DNA of 64,000 bases from Halicephalobus mephisto (GCA_009193035.1 SWDT01000124.1:1-64000), one strand, 5' to 3'; shown: positions 43,681 through 58,261, counted from the first letter of the stretch. Notes: generated by a model not told the origin, from the letters alone. Translations and numbers: made by a program.

Positions 43681-46630
43681 CACCTAAAAAGTTTAAATTG
43701 TTAAAATTTTAAATTTTAAATTATTTTTGTAAAATTGTCTCGACATGGATTTTTGGATTTTATAAAATATTCAAGAATTTTTACAAAATTTTACATAATT
43801 TTCGAAATCTTCAAAATTTTACACAATTTTTGGAATTTTCAAAAGTTTACACAATTTTACATAATTTTTTAAATTTTATATAATTTTTTAAATTTTATAT
43901 AATTTTATATAATTTTTTAAATTTCATATAATTTTTTAAATTTTACATAATTTTTGAAATTTTACACTTGATTCTGAAGCCACAGACGTTGAAAAAATTG
44001 AAAAAAGTTAAAACTACAGGTACTATAACTCTCGATAGGAAAAAATTTTGTTTAGATTAATGAAAAACTTTAGATTTGTATTTTAATTACAGAGCAATTT
44101 GAGTGATTTATGTGTAAAAAATGAAAATACGTGTTTCTACGTAACCTTGAGGTAGATTGAACGATCAACAACAATTTATCTCACATGAACGGTTTGCAAA
44201 TGTCCAAAAAGAGGTTATGGGAACGTTTATATTTAAAAAATTTACATTTAAAAAAATTCATATTTAAAAAAGTTTATATTTTAGAAAATTTTATATTTAA
44301 AAAATTTACATTTAAAAAAATTGATATTTAAAAAAAATTATATTTTGGAAAACTTTATATTTAAAAAAATTGATATTTAAAAAAAATTATATTTTGGAAA
44401 ACTTTATATTTAAAAAAGTTTATATCAAAAAAGTTCATATTTAAAAAAGTTTATATTTTAGAAAATTTTATATTTAAAAACTTTTAAAATTTTAAATTCC
44501 GAAATTTTATAACCTATTTTGAAAATTTAAATTTTAAAAAATTTCTAAATTTAATTTTAAAAAACTTAAAAATTTTAATTTTAAAAAAATAAATTTTTTC
44601 ACCTTAAATATTCTGTAATTTTTTCTCGTATTTTCGGAGGTGACTACCCTGACATAAAACAATAATCTAAGAACGTGAGTCACCCTCTGGCAATTTTCAG
44701 AAACGAGTCAAGGTCAGAATGAGGAATTTAAATAAGAAATCTGGTTTTTATAGATTTTTTCAAAAGCAAAAAATTATCGAAATCAATCATGAAAAAAGTT
44801 ATTTTTTTTTCCAAAATTACAAATATCATCAAAAATAAAAAATTTTTAAATTATCTTAGAACGAATTTTTATAGTTTTCCAATCGAGGCCAAAAAAATGA
44901 AATTTTTTGTATTTTTAAAATTATATAATTATGAAAATTTAAAAATTTTTTTAAATTTCAATTTGAATTTTTATAATTTTCCAGATAAGACCAAAAAAAA
45001 TGAAATTTTGTGTATTTTTAAAATTTTAAAATCAAAAAATTCAAAAAATATCTTAATGTGAATTTTTATAATTTTCCAATCGAGACCACAAAAATGAAAT
45101 TTTGTATATTTTTAAAATTTTAAAATTATATAATTATAAAAACCAAAAAATGTCTTGACGTGGATTTTTAACCTTTTCCAGTTGAGACCAAAAACTATGA
45201 ACTGAGGTAATTATATAGTTTTCTAAAATCTTAAAAGTACCAAGTTGAGTCTAAAATTATGGTATTATAAAAAATAAAAAATGATTGGTACAAAATCCCA
45301 AAAATTGCCCCGATGTGAAATCATAAAAATTTTCAAAAAAATCGAACATTGTAAAATTCAACGATTATTTAGTTTCAAAAAACACTAAAATTATTTAGCA
45401 GATTCTGAAGTTGTGGTATTTTAAAAATCTTGAAACAAATTTTTGTAATTTTCCACTCGAGATCGAAAATTAAAAAATTTAAATAATTTTAAAATTTTAC
45501 AGTAATATACAAATTTTAATTAATTCGAAAATCACTATTATTATAAAAATATTTATAAATTTTCTAAATCTTGAAACAAATTTTTATAATTTTCTAGTCC
45601 AGACTGGAAATTAAAAAATTTAAATAATTTTAAAATTTTACAGTAATATATAAATTTTAATTAATTCGAAAATAAAAATATTTTAAAAAAACTTTTAAAA
45701 TTTTTGTAATTTTCCAATCGAGATCGAAAATTAAAAAACTTAAAATTTGTATATTACTGTAAAATTTCGAAATTATTTAATTAATTCGAAAATCACTATT
45801 ATTATAAAAATATTTTTAAAAATTTTCTAAATCTTGAAACAAATTTTTATAATTTTCTAGTCCAGACTGGAAATTAAAAAATTTAAAATTCACTTCTAAA
45901 AGGTTCTGAAGTCATTTGACTAATTCTAAAATCACAACTACAAAATTTCGAAAAAAATTAAAGTTTTCAAAACTTTTTAATTAAAATAAAAAAATTAAAA
46001 ATTTATATCGTAAAAGTTTGAAAAAAATATTTTAATTAAAATAAAAAATTTCAAAATTTTAAGTAATTTCGAAAAATTTTAAAATCATTAATGTATAAAT
46101 TTTTAAGTTTTCAAAATGTTAAATTAAAACAAAAATTTTTAAATCTTAAAATAAAATAAAAATTTTTAAAGTTTAAAATAAAAATTTTTTAATTTTAAAA
46201 TAAAATAAAAAATTTTAAAATTTTAAAATAAAATAAAAAATTCTAAAAACTTCCAAAATTATATATTTTTTTACAATTTAATCCAATTACTGTAACTTAC
46301 AAAATTCCCCAAGACAATTGATTTTATTTTTTTTATTAAATACGGAAAATCCTATAGTCGACATATTCGAATTTTAAATATCCATCTTAAAAGAAAAAAA
46401 TATTCTCACATTCATTTTCTTCTTCGATTTCAAGTTGAAGAATTTAGACAATAACCAAAAAAAATTCCAAAAAACGTGTCATTTTTTAAAAATAAAGTCC
46501 GAAATTTTTGCAAAAAGGGCAAAACTGGCCGTCACAAAGCGAATGAAAAAATAATGAAAGAAAGTAGATAAACGAGTCTCGACAGAGATGTGTACTTTCG
46601 GATATTGTTCGAATTTGCACAAAATTTGTC
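43681..46630. other. AT-rich intergenic DNA with degenerate tandem repeats
   Basis: 43790-43970 repeats TTTTACATAATTTTTxAAATT, and 44230-44480 repeats TATTTAAAAAAGTTTATATT. 44800-45900 repeats a longer unit with ATTTTTATAATTTTCCAxTC and a GAxACCAAAAA-like tract, giving a related block at 45430-45890. No gene is seen. Confidence 0.55.
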
Positions 46631-46639
46631 TATTCAATC

Positions 46640-47330
46640 ACTTCTAGAGATTTGTATTTGCAGTAGAAATTGTATGGACAGTGACTGAAAAGAACAATTT
46701 CCGGACACTATCATTGCAATTTCCACTGAACGGAAATCATCAAGATAGTGTCCGAAATTTCTTCTAAATCACTATCCTGACGACTTATATTGATAGTAGA
46801 TATTGTGTGAATAGTGATTGAAAAGAACAATTTCCGAACACTATCATTGCAATTTCCACTGAACGGAAATCATCAAGATAGTGTCCGAAATTTTTCCTCA
46901 GTTACTATCCTGACGACTTATATTGATGATAGATATTGTGTGAATAGTGACTGATTTGAATGATTTTTACTCTTTTCTGAACATTATTTCTCTTTACTGA
47001 AAATTATTATTGGACACTATCCAAGGATGTTTCACTTTTTAGTTAAGAATAATACCCAAAATTAAACACTATCCTTGTAATAGAAATCTCATGGATAGTG
47101 ACTAGTTTGGATAATTTTTAAACACTATCATTGTAATAGAAATTGCATAAATAGTGACTAGGTTGGATAATTTTTAAACACTATCTTGGCAATTTCTATC
47201 AGCAATATAAATTATCAGAATAGTGACTGAAATAAACAATTTTTATTTTTGGACATTATTTATTTTTTTAAATATTTATTTATTTAGTCGCTATCTATGG
47301 AATGCAGGGATAGTGACTCAAAAAGGGACA
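46640..47330 (+). repeat. 69-bp dyad repeat array (intergenic)
   Basis: Eight or more hairpin units, for example GGACAGTGACTGAAAAGAAC...CCGGACACTATC near 46676-46710, then TTGCAATTTCCACTGAACGGAAATCATCAAG-type linkers (imperfect palindrome). It is one of two arrays outside a gene I can model. Confidence 0.8.
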
Positions 47331-48440
47331 GAATACCAATTGGCGTCACTATTTTTAATTTCTCAACCCTCTCATAAATCATCATTTCCTAGTGTTTTTC
47401 AAAAATTTTTCTGACGTCAAGGAAGAAAATCCAGTGAGAGCTTTCCCAGACAGGTGACAATTTTAAGACCTCTCTTGTAAATTGAAAAATTGCAAAAAAG
47501 ACCAGTTTCATTTGGGACATCTGCTCTTTAATGAAAAATTATGGTTTTTGAAAACTAGAATTTTATTGAAAATTAGAGTCTTTTGGAATTTTCTGGAAGG
47601 TTTTTGAGTCTCTTAGAATCTCGTGGAAATGTTTGAAAAAGTTTAGAATTTTCGGAAATTTTCAGAATTTTCGGAAATTTAGAATTCAGTAGAAATTTCT
47701 GGAATTTTTCAAAATTCAATAAAAAATTTAATTCTCTACAATTATAAGGAAATTTTCGAAATTAAATAAAGGATTCTGAATCTGTTTAGAATTTTATGGA
47801 ATTTTTGAAATTTTCTAAAATTCTGAATCTGTTTAGAATTTAAAGAAATTTTTGAAATTTTCTAGAATTGTGTGGGAAATTCTGAATCCATCTGGAATCT
47901 TATTCGAATTTTCGAAATTTTCTAAAATTTCACAAGTTTTCAGAATTCAGTAGAAAATTCAGAAATTTTCAATAATGTGTGAAATTCTGAGATCTTTAGA
48001 ATTTTATGAAGATTTTCAGAAATTTATGAAATTTTATAAGAATTTTCCAGAATCCAAAGAAGCTTCTGAAAATCCGAAAATTTTATAACTTCCAGAATCC
48101 TCCAAAATTTTTTCGGAATTAAAAAATTAAAAAATCCAAATTTCTGAAATTCCAAAAATCCAAAACGATTCATTTCTAATTTTATAATTATCATAACTAA
48201 AATTATTTATTTAAATGAGCAAATTATTTTTGAAAAAGAAAAAATAAAAAAGTTGAATTTGGGACTACATTGAAAAGACAAAAGTCAAGCGGAAACTAAT
48301 TTTTGTTTTGAACAAGGAAGATTACTCGTTTTCGGACATGTTCGAATAGGATTCAGCGGAAATCGAAATTTAATTTTCAAGAGGTAGATATCCAAAAGTT
48401 GAAAGAAAAAAAGAATAGCGATTTGCGGAAGTTGTTTTGT
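47331..48440. other. Intergenic DNA, no supported gene
   Basis: Degenerate repeats of GGAATTTTCxGAAATTTTCTAG-like text at 47.55-48.1 kb. A small island near 47415-47455 (CGTCAAGGAAGAAAATCCAG, then AGCTTTCCCAGACAGGTGAC) could be a short exon with a GTGAC donor, but nothing confirms it. Confidence 0.4.
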
Positions 48441-48449
48441 TCCTTCTTC

Positions 48450-49130
48450 AAGTCACTATTCTTGAATGGAAAGTGCACACTATTTTTCTGAGAAAAAATC
48501 TTGGATAGTATCCATAAAACACTCAAAATCGTTCTTCTCAGTCACTATTCTGACGATTTCTATTACTAATAGATATTGCTAGAATAGTGTCCAAAAATCG
48601 TTCTTTTCAGTTACTATTGAGACAATTCCTATTAACAATGGAAATTGCAAAGATAGTGTTCAAAAATTGTTCCAATCAGTCACTATCCTTGCAATTTGTA
48701 CTGGTAGTAGAAATTCCAAAAATAGTGTTCAAAAATTGTTCCAATCAGTCACTATTCAAAATTTATATTAGTAATATAATCATCCTAATAGTGTCCAAAA
48801 TTATTCCAATCAGTCACTATTCTAGCAATAAAAATTGTAAGGATACTGTCTAAGTATCCTTTTACTCAATTACTATCCTTACAATTTCCACTGTTAATAA
48901 AAATTGTCATAATAGTGACTAAAAAGAACGATTTTTGGACACTATCCTTGCAATATCTATTAGTAATAGAAATCATAAGTATAGTAACTGAAAAGAACGA
49001 TTCTTGGACACTATCCTTACAATTTCTATTATTAGTGTAAATTATAAGAAGAGTGCCTGAAAAGAACAATTTTTGGACACTATTTTAGTAATTTTCACTG
49101 GAAGTACAAAATCATGAGGATGTTGATTAA
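48450..49130. repeat. 69-bp dyad repeat array (intergenic), mixed orientation
   Basis: About nine units. The left part reads GTGTCCAAAAATCGTTC...CAGTCACTAT, the right part TAGTGACTAAAAAGAACG...TTTTGGACACTATCC, so the array flips orientation near 48880. The linkers are ATTGCAA/TTGCAAT palindromes. Confidence 0.8.
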
Positions 49131-49189
49131 GATAGGAGATTTTGGACTATTTTTAAACTGTCCTTTTCTCGATTTGCCAAAACAGTTAT

Positions 49190-50411
49190 TTTCAGAAATT
49201 CATTAATAAATTACTAAAAGCTCCAGCTGTTGGGATTGGAAATCCTCTAATTTCGCAAAAAATCAAAAAAATCCATCTAAATTATCCTTGTCGTCCCAAA
49301 TATTTCGAAGTAATAAACAATGACCAATTTTTTCTTTTTATAAATCTTTGTTTTTGCACGTAAAAAAACAAAAAATACGAAATTCCACTTTTTAAAAAGA
49401 ATAAAACAAATCTCCCTAAGACAGTAATCCGCGCGAGTTCTGCTGACATCAACGTCATCTTGTAAGTCACACCATTGTGGAAATCAGAAACGCACGTTAT
49501 TATGAAATCATTCCAACACGAATTTTAAGTATATTTTTTTAATTTTTCCTGAATTTTAGAAATTCTTAATTTTCATGAAATGTCGAAATTTACAAAATTC
49601 TAAAAATATAAAAATGGGCATTGTTATGAACTCATTCAGACACGAATTTTCAGAATTTTTAAATTAATTTTTAATTTTTCGAAATTTATAATTTTATAAA
49701 AATTCAAATTTATAAGACTAGAAATTCCGAAAATGTTTCAGAAATTTTTATAAAATTCTAGAAAATTTTAGAAAATTCTGGTAAAATTTTAGAAAACTTC
49801 AAAAAATTGAAATTTTACAAAAATTAAGAAGTTATAAAATTTCAAAAAACCTCAAAATTTTAAAAACTTATTGAATTTTAAAATTTTCTGGTTTTTTTAA
49901 AAAATAAAATCATTGTCTCGTCAAGAAAAATTTCATAGTTGAAAAGGAAACGCAATTTTCACCAAATAAAATTCCATTGTAAAAAAATGCAAAAAAGACA
50001 AAATTTTTCTTTTTCCTAAAAAATTTTTTAGTTTATGAATAATCTTATTTTTAAAAAAAACTAAAAAAGATTATTTTAAAAAATATTAAAAAATAAAAAA
50101 TTACTTTAAAAAAACTAAAAAAATATTAAAAAATTATTTTTTTTTAAATAAAAAAAATTTAAAAAGTTATTTTTAAAAAAACTACAAAATTATTTTCCTT
50201 TAAAAAATGAAAAATTACTTTTTAAAAAACCAAAAGTATAAAAGATTATTTTTTTTAAATTATTGAATATAAATTATTTTCACCTGTTTTTCAGAAAAAA
50301 ATGAACTTAACGACCAACTTTAAGCCTGGTTACCATGGTTCAAGGGGAGAAGGGGGCAAGTTACTAAGGACATTAGAATCCCAATATTCTGTAAATCTAC
50401 AAATAACTTAA
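49190..50411 (+). other. Possible exons of an unrecognised plus-strand gene
   Basis: Three islands have exon-like features. After TTATTTTCAG at about 49195, a frame reads KLLKAPAVGIGNPLISQKI then HLNYPCRPKYFEV for about 40-55 codons. At 49425-49461, CpG-rich DNA ends in a strong GTAAGTC donor. After CTGTTTTTCAG, 50295-50411 reads MNLTTNFKPGYHGSRGEGGK...VNLQIT and stops. The phases of these pieces do not all join by simple splicing, so I do not present a gene model. It may be a missed gene, a decayed gene or coincidence. Confidence 0.22.
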
Positions 50412-50671
50412 AAGATTACTACTATAGCCATCGAGATTACAGAGGATAATCAACTTATGAAAAATATTAAAAACAAATCTTTAAAAAGACAAATTTTTTC
50501 ATTTCCAAAAATACTCTAAAATCTGACCCGAAATATTTATTATTTCAAGTGCTATCAACTACAACAAAAAATCCAGAATTTTGTGGAATGCTTCTGGATC
50601 AATAATTAAGCAACAAAAATAATAAATACGATGTATTATTAGATTAAACTAAGGCCCCTGAATGATCCAAT

Positions 50672-52214
50672 TCAGTCCGTCTTCGCATGAGGAGCTTGTT
50701 CCTTGGAGATGGAAAAATCAAATCTGTTGAAGATGATAACAACAAAGAAAAGGGTAAAGAAGGCAATGATGGCAATGAGCGGTTCCCGGAGGATGTTAAT
50801 CCAGGCAAAGTCGTAGTAGACAGTCAATGGTTGACTATGGTATTCGACAGCGTTTTCTTTAACGAGGTTGATCACAGGTCTTCCAACGGTGTCTAGATAG
50901 GTGAAGTGGAGAGTGTCAGGGAGTTGGGTTACTGGATAAGGCTTGACAATCTTGATGTTGCTGAAAAAGTCAAAAATCACAAAAGACCTAAAATGAAAAA
51001 CTTACCTGGCAGTTTCGGGAAGGATAATCTGGATCTCGGCTTTTTCAATAACCATATCAGCGGACAACGGATGGATAAGTGGGATCTTCAAACCATATTT
51101 CCCATCAGAATGGAACAAGAATTCAGTAGAAGGCACGTTGTATCCAAGAATGTAGTTGGTCTTCCATCCACCGAAGAGCGGGAATCTTGGACGCATCTCG
51201 ACTTCAATACGGTCCTTGTATCCACGAACAATAGAAGTAGAAATGTTTCCAATCTGGTCACGGTAGTAGATATCACGAGCTCCATTTGGAAGAACAGCTT
51301 TGAAGGCTTTGACGACGGGGCTCTTGGTCCTTCTGTCGACCTGGTAGTCAAGACGAGAGAATGGTCCTTTCAGAACTGCTCCTTTGTGGACAACTTCGAC
51401 CGAGTCCTCGATGGCAATGTTGCCCCAATGAGAAACTTCAATAATACGCTTCAACGAAGTGACGACGGTGAAAGGAGAAGTGTTTTCGTAGTGGATCGTC
51501 AGTGGCGTCACGGTGAACGGTTTGACGTTAGAAGTAGGGCCTAGTTGGATCTTGTCAGAAGAAGATTTGCCAGCGGAATGAGAGAGAAGCTTGCCGCTGC
51601 CGTATTTGACATTAGTGGTATCCTGGGTGATGGTGTAATGAGAGACATAGTTGACAGTTCCGGAGTACAGCATAAACCTGGAAAAATAGGTAGTAATATT
51701 GAGTTTTCATATATCAAAATCACGTAAACAAGGTTATAAACATGGTTTCAGGGGTGCAGATGGGGATGTGCTGCAGGAGGGGGATTTTAGGAGTAAAGAC
51801 TCACTGAGTTTCTGCTTGAGTGATTTCCGCTGGATAAGGCTTCAGGATCTGCGTCAAAACGTACTCAATTCGGATCTTGTATGGAGTATCCTTGGTGGCA
51901 GGGGTAACAAAGTCGATTTTGTAGTAAACGTAGTCCTTGTTTCCGCCTTGAGGAGTGGCAACCTTGTTCACCGTCAATTTCTTGCTGTTGGAATCAGAAG
52001 CGACAATGTAGGCCAAACGAGCATCTTCTTCTTTATTCAGAACGTGGAAAAAAGAATTCAAGTCTGATCCGTCACTTTTGAATTCGACATTGAGGACATG
52101 ACGGGCGATTTGGGTCGATATATCGATGGAACGAGTCACACTTAGGGTTGAGGCCCCAGCGATTCCGATAATCACCGCAAAAACGAATAAAAAGTTGTAC
52201 AATTGCTTACCCAT
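50672..52214 (-). CDS. ribo-1: Ribophorin I, oligosaccharyltransferase subunit (OST1/RPN1)
   Basis: Three exons (51805-52214, 51006-51677, 50672-50960 on the minus strand) splice in phase to 456 residues. Ribophorin I is an ER membrane subunit of the complex that transfers the N-glycan to Asn in nascent proteins. It has a signal peptide (LYNFLFVFAVIIGIAGAS), then the family blocks PPxxY-like YKIRIEYVLTQILKPYPAEI, SHWGNIAIEDSVEVVHKGA, LKGPFSRLDYQ, LPNGARDIYYRDQIGNIST and PRFPLFGGWKTNYILGYNVP. A membrane span (PLIAIIAFFTLFFVVIIF) is followed by only about 18 residues. Vertebrate RPN1 has a cytosolic tail of roughly 150 residues here, so this form is short-tailed like yeast Ost1. The start has an in-frame signal peptide. 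The family call is firm. Confidence 0.94.
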
Positions 52215-52901
52215 TGTGTAAAGTTAGATCTGAAAAAGAATTAATCAAAAATAAATTTAATTTAATGAGAAATAAATAGGACCGAAGATGAACGAAAAAA
52301 CCACGTTGCAAACGAGCGACGAGTCCAGTTGGCCAGGTTTTCCTTTTTCAACGGGGAGTTCGTGGCTAGAAAACAGGAAAATTTGGTCTTGGAGAGAAAT
52401 ATAAAACTTCGAAATCCACTGTAATTTTTTATTTTTTCTAATTTATTAATTACAAAACTTTTTTAATAAACTACAAAATCAAGCGTCATCGAGGGCACAC
52501 GCGTTTCATGCCTCCCTGATTCGTGGCGGGACCCGGTGAACCTCATTGAGATAATAACGACGAAAATAGGATTTTAAATATTTTTGGTTTTTAATATATT
52601 TGATTTTAAATATTTTTGATTTTCAATATTTTTGATTTTTAATATTTTTGATTTTTAATATATTTGATTTTCAATTTTTTATAACAAAAATACTTCGAAA
52701 TTTAATGCAAATTGTTAAAACATTTAAAATTTTATTAATTTTTTCGAGATTTTTAAAAACAATTTTATAAAAAGTATTTATTTTTAATTTCTATAATAAA
52801 ATTTTTGATTATATATTTTTATTCATAAATACAGAAAATTACACAGTAAATTTAAAATAAAATTTTACGTTTGGCTTCGGATGGAGAAATTTCCCGCAAA
52901 A
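52215..52901. other. Intergenic region between the MARVEL-like gene and ribophorin I
   Basis: It includes the ribophorin I upstream region. A GC-rich patch at 52480-52560 (GTCATCGAGGGCACACGCG, CCTCCCTGATTCGTGGCGGG) stands out and may be regulatory. 52570-52680 repeats TATTTTTGATTTTxAATAT. No ORF is supported. Confidence 0.5.
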
Positions 52902-54603
52902 TTACTGTAAAAAAACAAAAACAATCTGAGCAATATACGATACCACCAAAATCCAAGTGAATACTGTAACTGTGATCAGTCTCTTATAGTAGTAATTTTC
53001 AGCAGTATTCGTGGCGAGATAATGAGAGTCAATAATTGCAGCTATCAGTACCATAATGCAGCAAACAATGTGGAAAATAATCAACTAAAAAAATAAAATT
53101 AAAAAAAATAAAATTTCTAAAACAGATATTTTTGAAAATTTTAAATATTTTTGAAATTAAAAAAATCTTAACATTTAAAAGAATTTTTTAAAAATTGAAA
53201 AAACTTTAAAATATTTTTAAAGATTTTAAAAATCCAAAAAAATAGAAAAAATTTAAAAAAAATAAAAAAATAGAGAAAATTTAAAAAAAAAATAAATTTT
53301 AAAAATTCTAAAAAAAGAAGAAATTTAAAAAACTTCAAAATATTTACTTTGATTTTTCCGAGATTTTCTAAAAGTTCTCTTCCAGCAACTTCCAAAACAA
53401 CAACTCCGATGACAGCTATCCAAGTCAAAAAGAGAGCAAGAAATATGTAAATTTGGGCCGGGAAATGGCTCCAGTAGAATTGGAAGAAGACATCAGATTC
53501 TCGCCAGATGAAAGAACACGTAAGGATTGCGGCTGCTCCAATTGCCTGAAACAGTCAAAATTAAATATTATCAATTTTCCGTTAAAAATTTATGATAATG
53601 CCCAAAATCGTCTTTATTAGTCATTATTCTGATGATTTCTACTAGCAATAAATATTGCAAAGATAGTGTCTAAAAATTGTTTCAATCAGTCACTATCCTT
53701 GCAATTTATATTAATAATAGAAATCACCATATAGTGTCCAAAAATTGTTTTTTTCAGTCACTATCGAAGCAATTTCTATCAATGGCGAAAATGATAAAGA
53801 TAGTGTTCGAAAATTGTTTCAATCAGTCACTATCCTTGCAATTTGCACTAGTAATAAAAATTGCAAAAATAGTGTTCAAAAACTGTTTCTTTTAATCATT
53901 ATTCAAAATTTATATTAACAGTGAGAATTGCAAAGATAGTGTTCAAAACCTGTTTCAATCAGTCACTATCCTTGCAATTTGCACTAGTAATAAAAATTGC
54001 AAAAATAGTGTTCAAAAATTGTTTCTCTTAGTCATTATTCCGACAATTCATGTTTCTAATGTAAAATATCAAAATAGTATCTACAAACAAAAATCATTAA
54101 AATAAATCTCTATTTACATAATCGAAATCACGAGAACAACAACTAAAAACAATTTTAAACACTATCCACAAATTTCCTACAATATAATTAATTTTATATA
54201 ATATTCAAAATTCCATTTTTATCGCTATTAATTCCTCATTTATCGATTTTCCCAAAAAAGTCATCAAATATGATTCATAAAAAAATTCTTAAAAATATTC
54301 ATTTTCAAAAATCCTCAAATTAAAAAAATATTCATTTTCAAAAATTTTCAAATTAAAAAAACATTAATTTTCAAAAATTTTCAAATTAAAAAAACATTAA
54401 TTTTCAAAAATTATAAAATTAAAAAAACATTCATTTTCAAAAATCTTCAAATTAAAAAAATATTAATTTCCAAAAATTTTCAAATAAAAAATATTCATTT
54501 TCAAAAATTATAAAATTAAAAAATTCTACCGTATACCCAATAAACTTACAATTTGTGCAACAGATATCATTCCATGAATCGTTTTTATATATTCCGATCC
54601 CAT
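52902..54603 (-). CDS. Four-span MARVEL-like membrane protein
   Basis: Three exons (54550-54603, 53348-53545, 52902-53084 on the minus strand), all phase 0, give 144 residues. There are four hydrophobic segments: residues about 9-28, 42-68, 85-103 and 122-143. Loops are short and both ends are probably cytosolic. Length and topology fit MARVEL/CMTM-type proteins of membrane apposition and vesicle sorting, but no single motif proves it. Intron 1 (about 1 kb) carries a 69-bp dyad array, and intron 2 is AT-rich. The ATG at 54603 starts a short exon (MGSEYIKTIHGMISVAQI) with a GTAAGT donor. The gene model is good; the family is moderate. Confidence 0.7.
53610..54160 (-). repeat. 69-bp dyad repeat array (MARVEL-like gene intron 1)
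   Basis: About seven units, for example AAGATAGTGTCTAAAAATTG...CAATCAGTCACTATCC and TTGCAATTTATATTAATAATAGAAATC-like linkers. On the transcribed (minus) strand the blocks run in the same order as in ARH intron 1. Confidence 0.85.
54290..54520. repeat. AT-rich short tandem repeat
   Basis: About six copies of a 33-34 bp unit TTAATTTTCAAAAATTTTCAAATTAAAAAAACA with drift, still within intron 1 of the MARVEL-like gene. Confidence 0.65.
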
Positions 54604-55041
54604 TTTTTCTAAAAAAACACTTTTAAAAAAACATTTAAAAACATTTCTAAAAAAATTAAAACGTTTTAAAAAAAGTAATTTTTATATTCAATTAAAAAGT
54701 AACAAAATCAATAACTATTTCCAAAAAATCCAAACAATAATCTGACTCCATAAAAACTTGTCCATCATTGGGAAATAAAATCAATGTTTGTTGGTCTTCT
54801 TTCTGGGGACTGAGAAGCTTTCGAAAGAGAAAGCCAGGACCAGGTAAACACACTATGCACATTTTCCACGTAGAAAATGTGTCACCGATAAGTTTCTACT
54901 TCAATTTTACAGCCCAAAAAGCCATAATCCTTCCCCCTTGACAACAAAAACAGGTGCAATATCCCACTCCTCAATATATTATCATATATTTATGAAAAAT
55001 AATCAACAGAACAATACCCATATTAAAAGGGCTTATAACAT
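54604..55041. other. Intergenic region between NAP1 and the MARVEL-like gene
   Basis: Upstream DNA of the MARVEL-like gene. It contains a palindromic pair ACACATTTTCTACG / CCACGTAGAAAATGTG-like sequence near 54865-54895 (TTTTCCACGTAGAAAATGTG). No ORF is supported. Confidence 0.45.
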
Positions 55042-56072
55042 TTAGTTATCACCGTCGCTGGAGGCGTCATCACCGTCTTCGAATCCATCAAAGGAATCTT
55101 CATCAAAGTCATCGTAATCACGATGTTCACCAGTGTAGTAAATAGTGGCATGTGGGATGACTTGTTCACGGATAAGAGTGGCAACTTCGTAATCGGTTTC
55201 AGCAGCATCGGGAGTTAAGTCGGATTTGAAAAAGTTAAAGAAGCTTGTTTGTTGAACATGCTTGGTAACGAAACGGCTCTGACCAGTTTTGGCCTTCTTT
55301 TGCTTACGCTTCACCAGCTTGATCGTAGGGTTCTTGCCTTCTTTCCAGTCAATCGTGGTGACAGTGCACTTCTCAACGAGAGGCCCGTCGAAGAAGTATG
55401 GGGGCTCATCAGAAGGAGCAACCTTGTAGAAGTATTTCTTTTCGATCACGTTGGGCTCAAAATATTCGTTTGAAGCAAAAGTGAAGCGTAGAGTGAATCC
55501 AAGAGGATCACTGTTGACAATGGATTCAACATCAAGCAATTTCTCCAGGATTGGAACGTCGTGTTCTTCGATCATATCTTGGGTAGTAGGACAATTCTGA
55601 AGAGCCTTAAGCCAGAAGTTTGGAATTCCTTTGGTTGCAGGATCGTCTTTGAGATCATCGACAATTTGCTAAAGTGGATAATTAGGTAATCCAAATAACA
55701 GCTCAAAATTACCTTTACAGCATCATCTTCAAGGCCATAAACGAGAGGAGTATCCTTTACTTCATCTTCATTGACGGGAGTTTCACCAGAAATGAGATTT
55801 GCACGCTAAAACGAACGTTTTCACAATTCCTAATGGCAAGAGTAACTAACCTTGCTGTAAAGGGCATTGAACCTGTCTTGATACTTGATCTCGAGGGCAT
55901 GTACCTCACGGAAGAAATCCATTTCCGCCTGTGTAACCTCTTTCTCGAGCTGCTTGGCAGCACGAACATATATGGCCTCTTGCTTCGTTAAATGAGTGAC
56001 ATTCTCAGCGTAGAGAGGTTCTTCGTGGAATTCACCTCCCAACATATCAGCCAACTTCGGAAGATTTGCCAT
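55042..56072 (-). CDS. nap-1: Nucleosome assembly protein 1 (NAP1 family histone chaperone)
   Basis: Three exons (55851-56072, 55713-55805, 55042-55668 on the minus strand) give 313 residues. NAP1 binds H2A-H2B, shuttles histones and assists nucleosome assembly. An N-terminal helix region with the long dimerisation helix (EMDFFREVHALEIKYQDR) is followed by the alpha/beta core: GIPNFWLKALQN, LGFTLRFTFASNEYF, KKYFYKVAPSDEP, CTVTTIDWKEGKNPT and SFFNFFKSDLTPD. The tail is acidic, Asp-rich and ends SSDGDN. All intron phases are 0. The length matches metazoan NAP1 forms. The start has no competing upstream in-frame ATG. The family call is firm; the symbol follows the C. elegans name. Confidence 0.94.
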
Positions 56073-56779
56073 GATAGATTCTGGTTACTTAAATATCGGG
56101 ATTTATATATGAAAACCAAATAGTTTGGCCTAAAAATCACGAAACACGACTGTATTTGCAAAGTGATTACGAAACAATGCACGATCGGAAAAAGACAGAC
56201 ATAATCGTTGATCTGACAGAAATAAGCCTATCGTTTTACAAAGAATCAGGACAATGACAGGAATCCAGAACGCGCGCGAACGATAGTGCTGTTTCACATT
56301 CGAAACCGAATGGTAGCTGCATAAACTAGAGGCATTATGAAAGAGGGTAGAACATGCAGAAATAAGTACTGACAGAACGTCGACTTGACGGCTGTGACTC
56401 AGGAGACTGAACGTTCATCACCAAGTTGACATAAAGTAGTCTGTTAACATAATAGAAGATTATTGGGACAATCAGGAGAAATTAACGATGACGAAATAGG
56501 ACTAAAATGAGTAAAAGTGGAGAAACCCGTTCGCACCACAAAAAAACAAAAAACAGAAGCGTGACAATCAGGCAATTTCGTGACGAGACTAAACTAAAAA
56601 AACATCTTTTCCGGTCCGAAGTAACTCTTTAAAACGACAAAACTGGCAAAGTAATTTGACGTTCGCGAATTTCTAAAATTCATATATAGATTTTTTTCAG
56701 CAACGATTTATCCTTCATACAGAACATTTTCCACATGTAATTCAAATACGACATCTGCAAAACTTACAAAATCAAGATT
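56073..56779. promoter_or_regulatory. Upstream region of NAP1
   Basis: About 700 bp without a supported ORF, less AT-rich than most intergenic DNA. It contains a CpG-rich ACGCGCGCGAACG near 56272, close to but not matching an E2F consensus. The right end is the 3' flank of thymidylate synthase. Confidence 0.4.
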
Positions 56780-58261
<1,482 letters not shown>

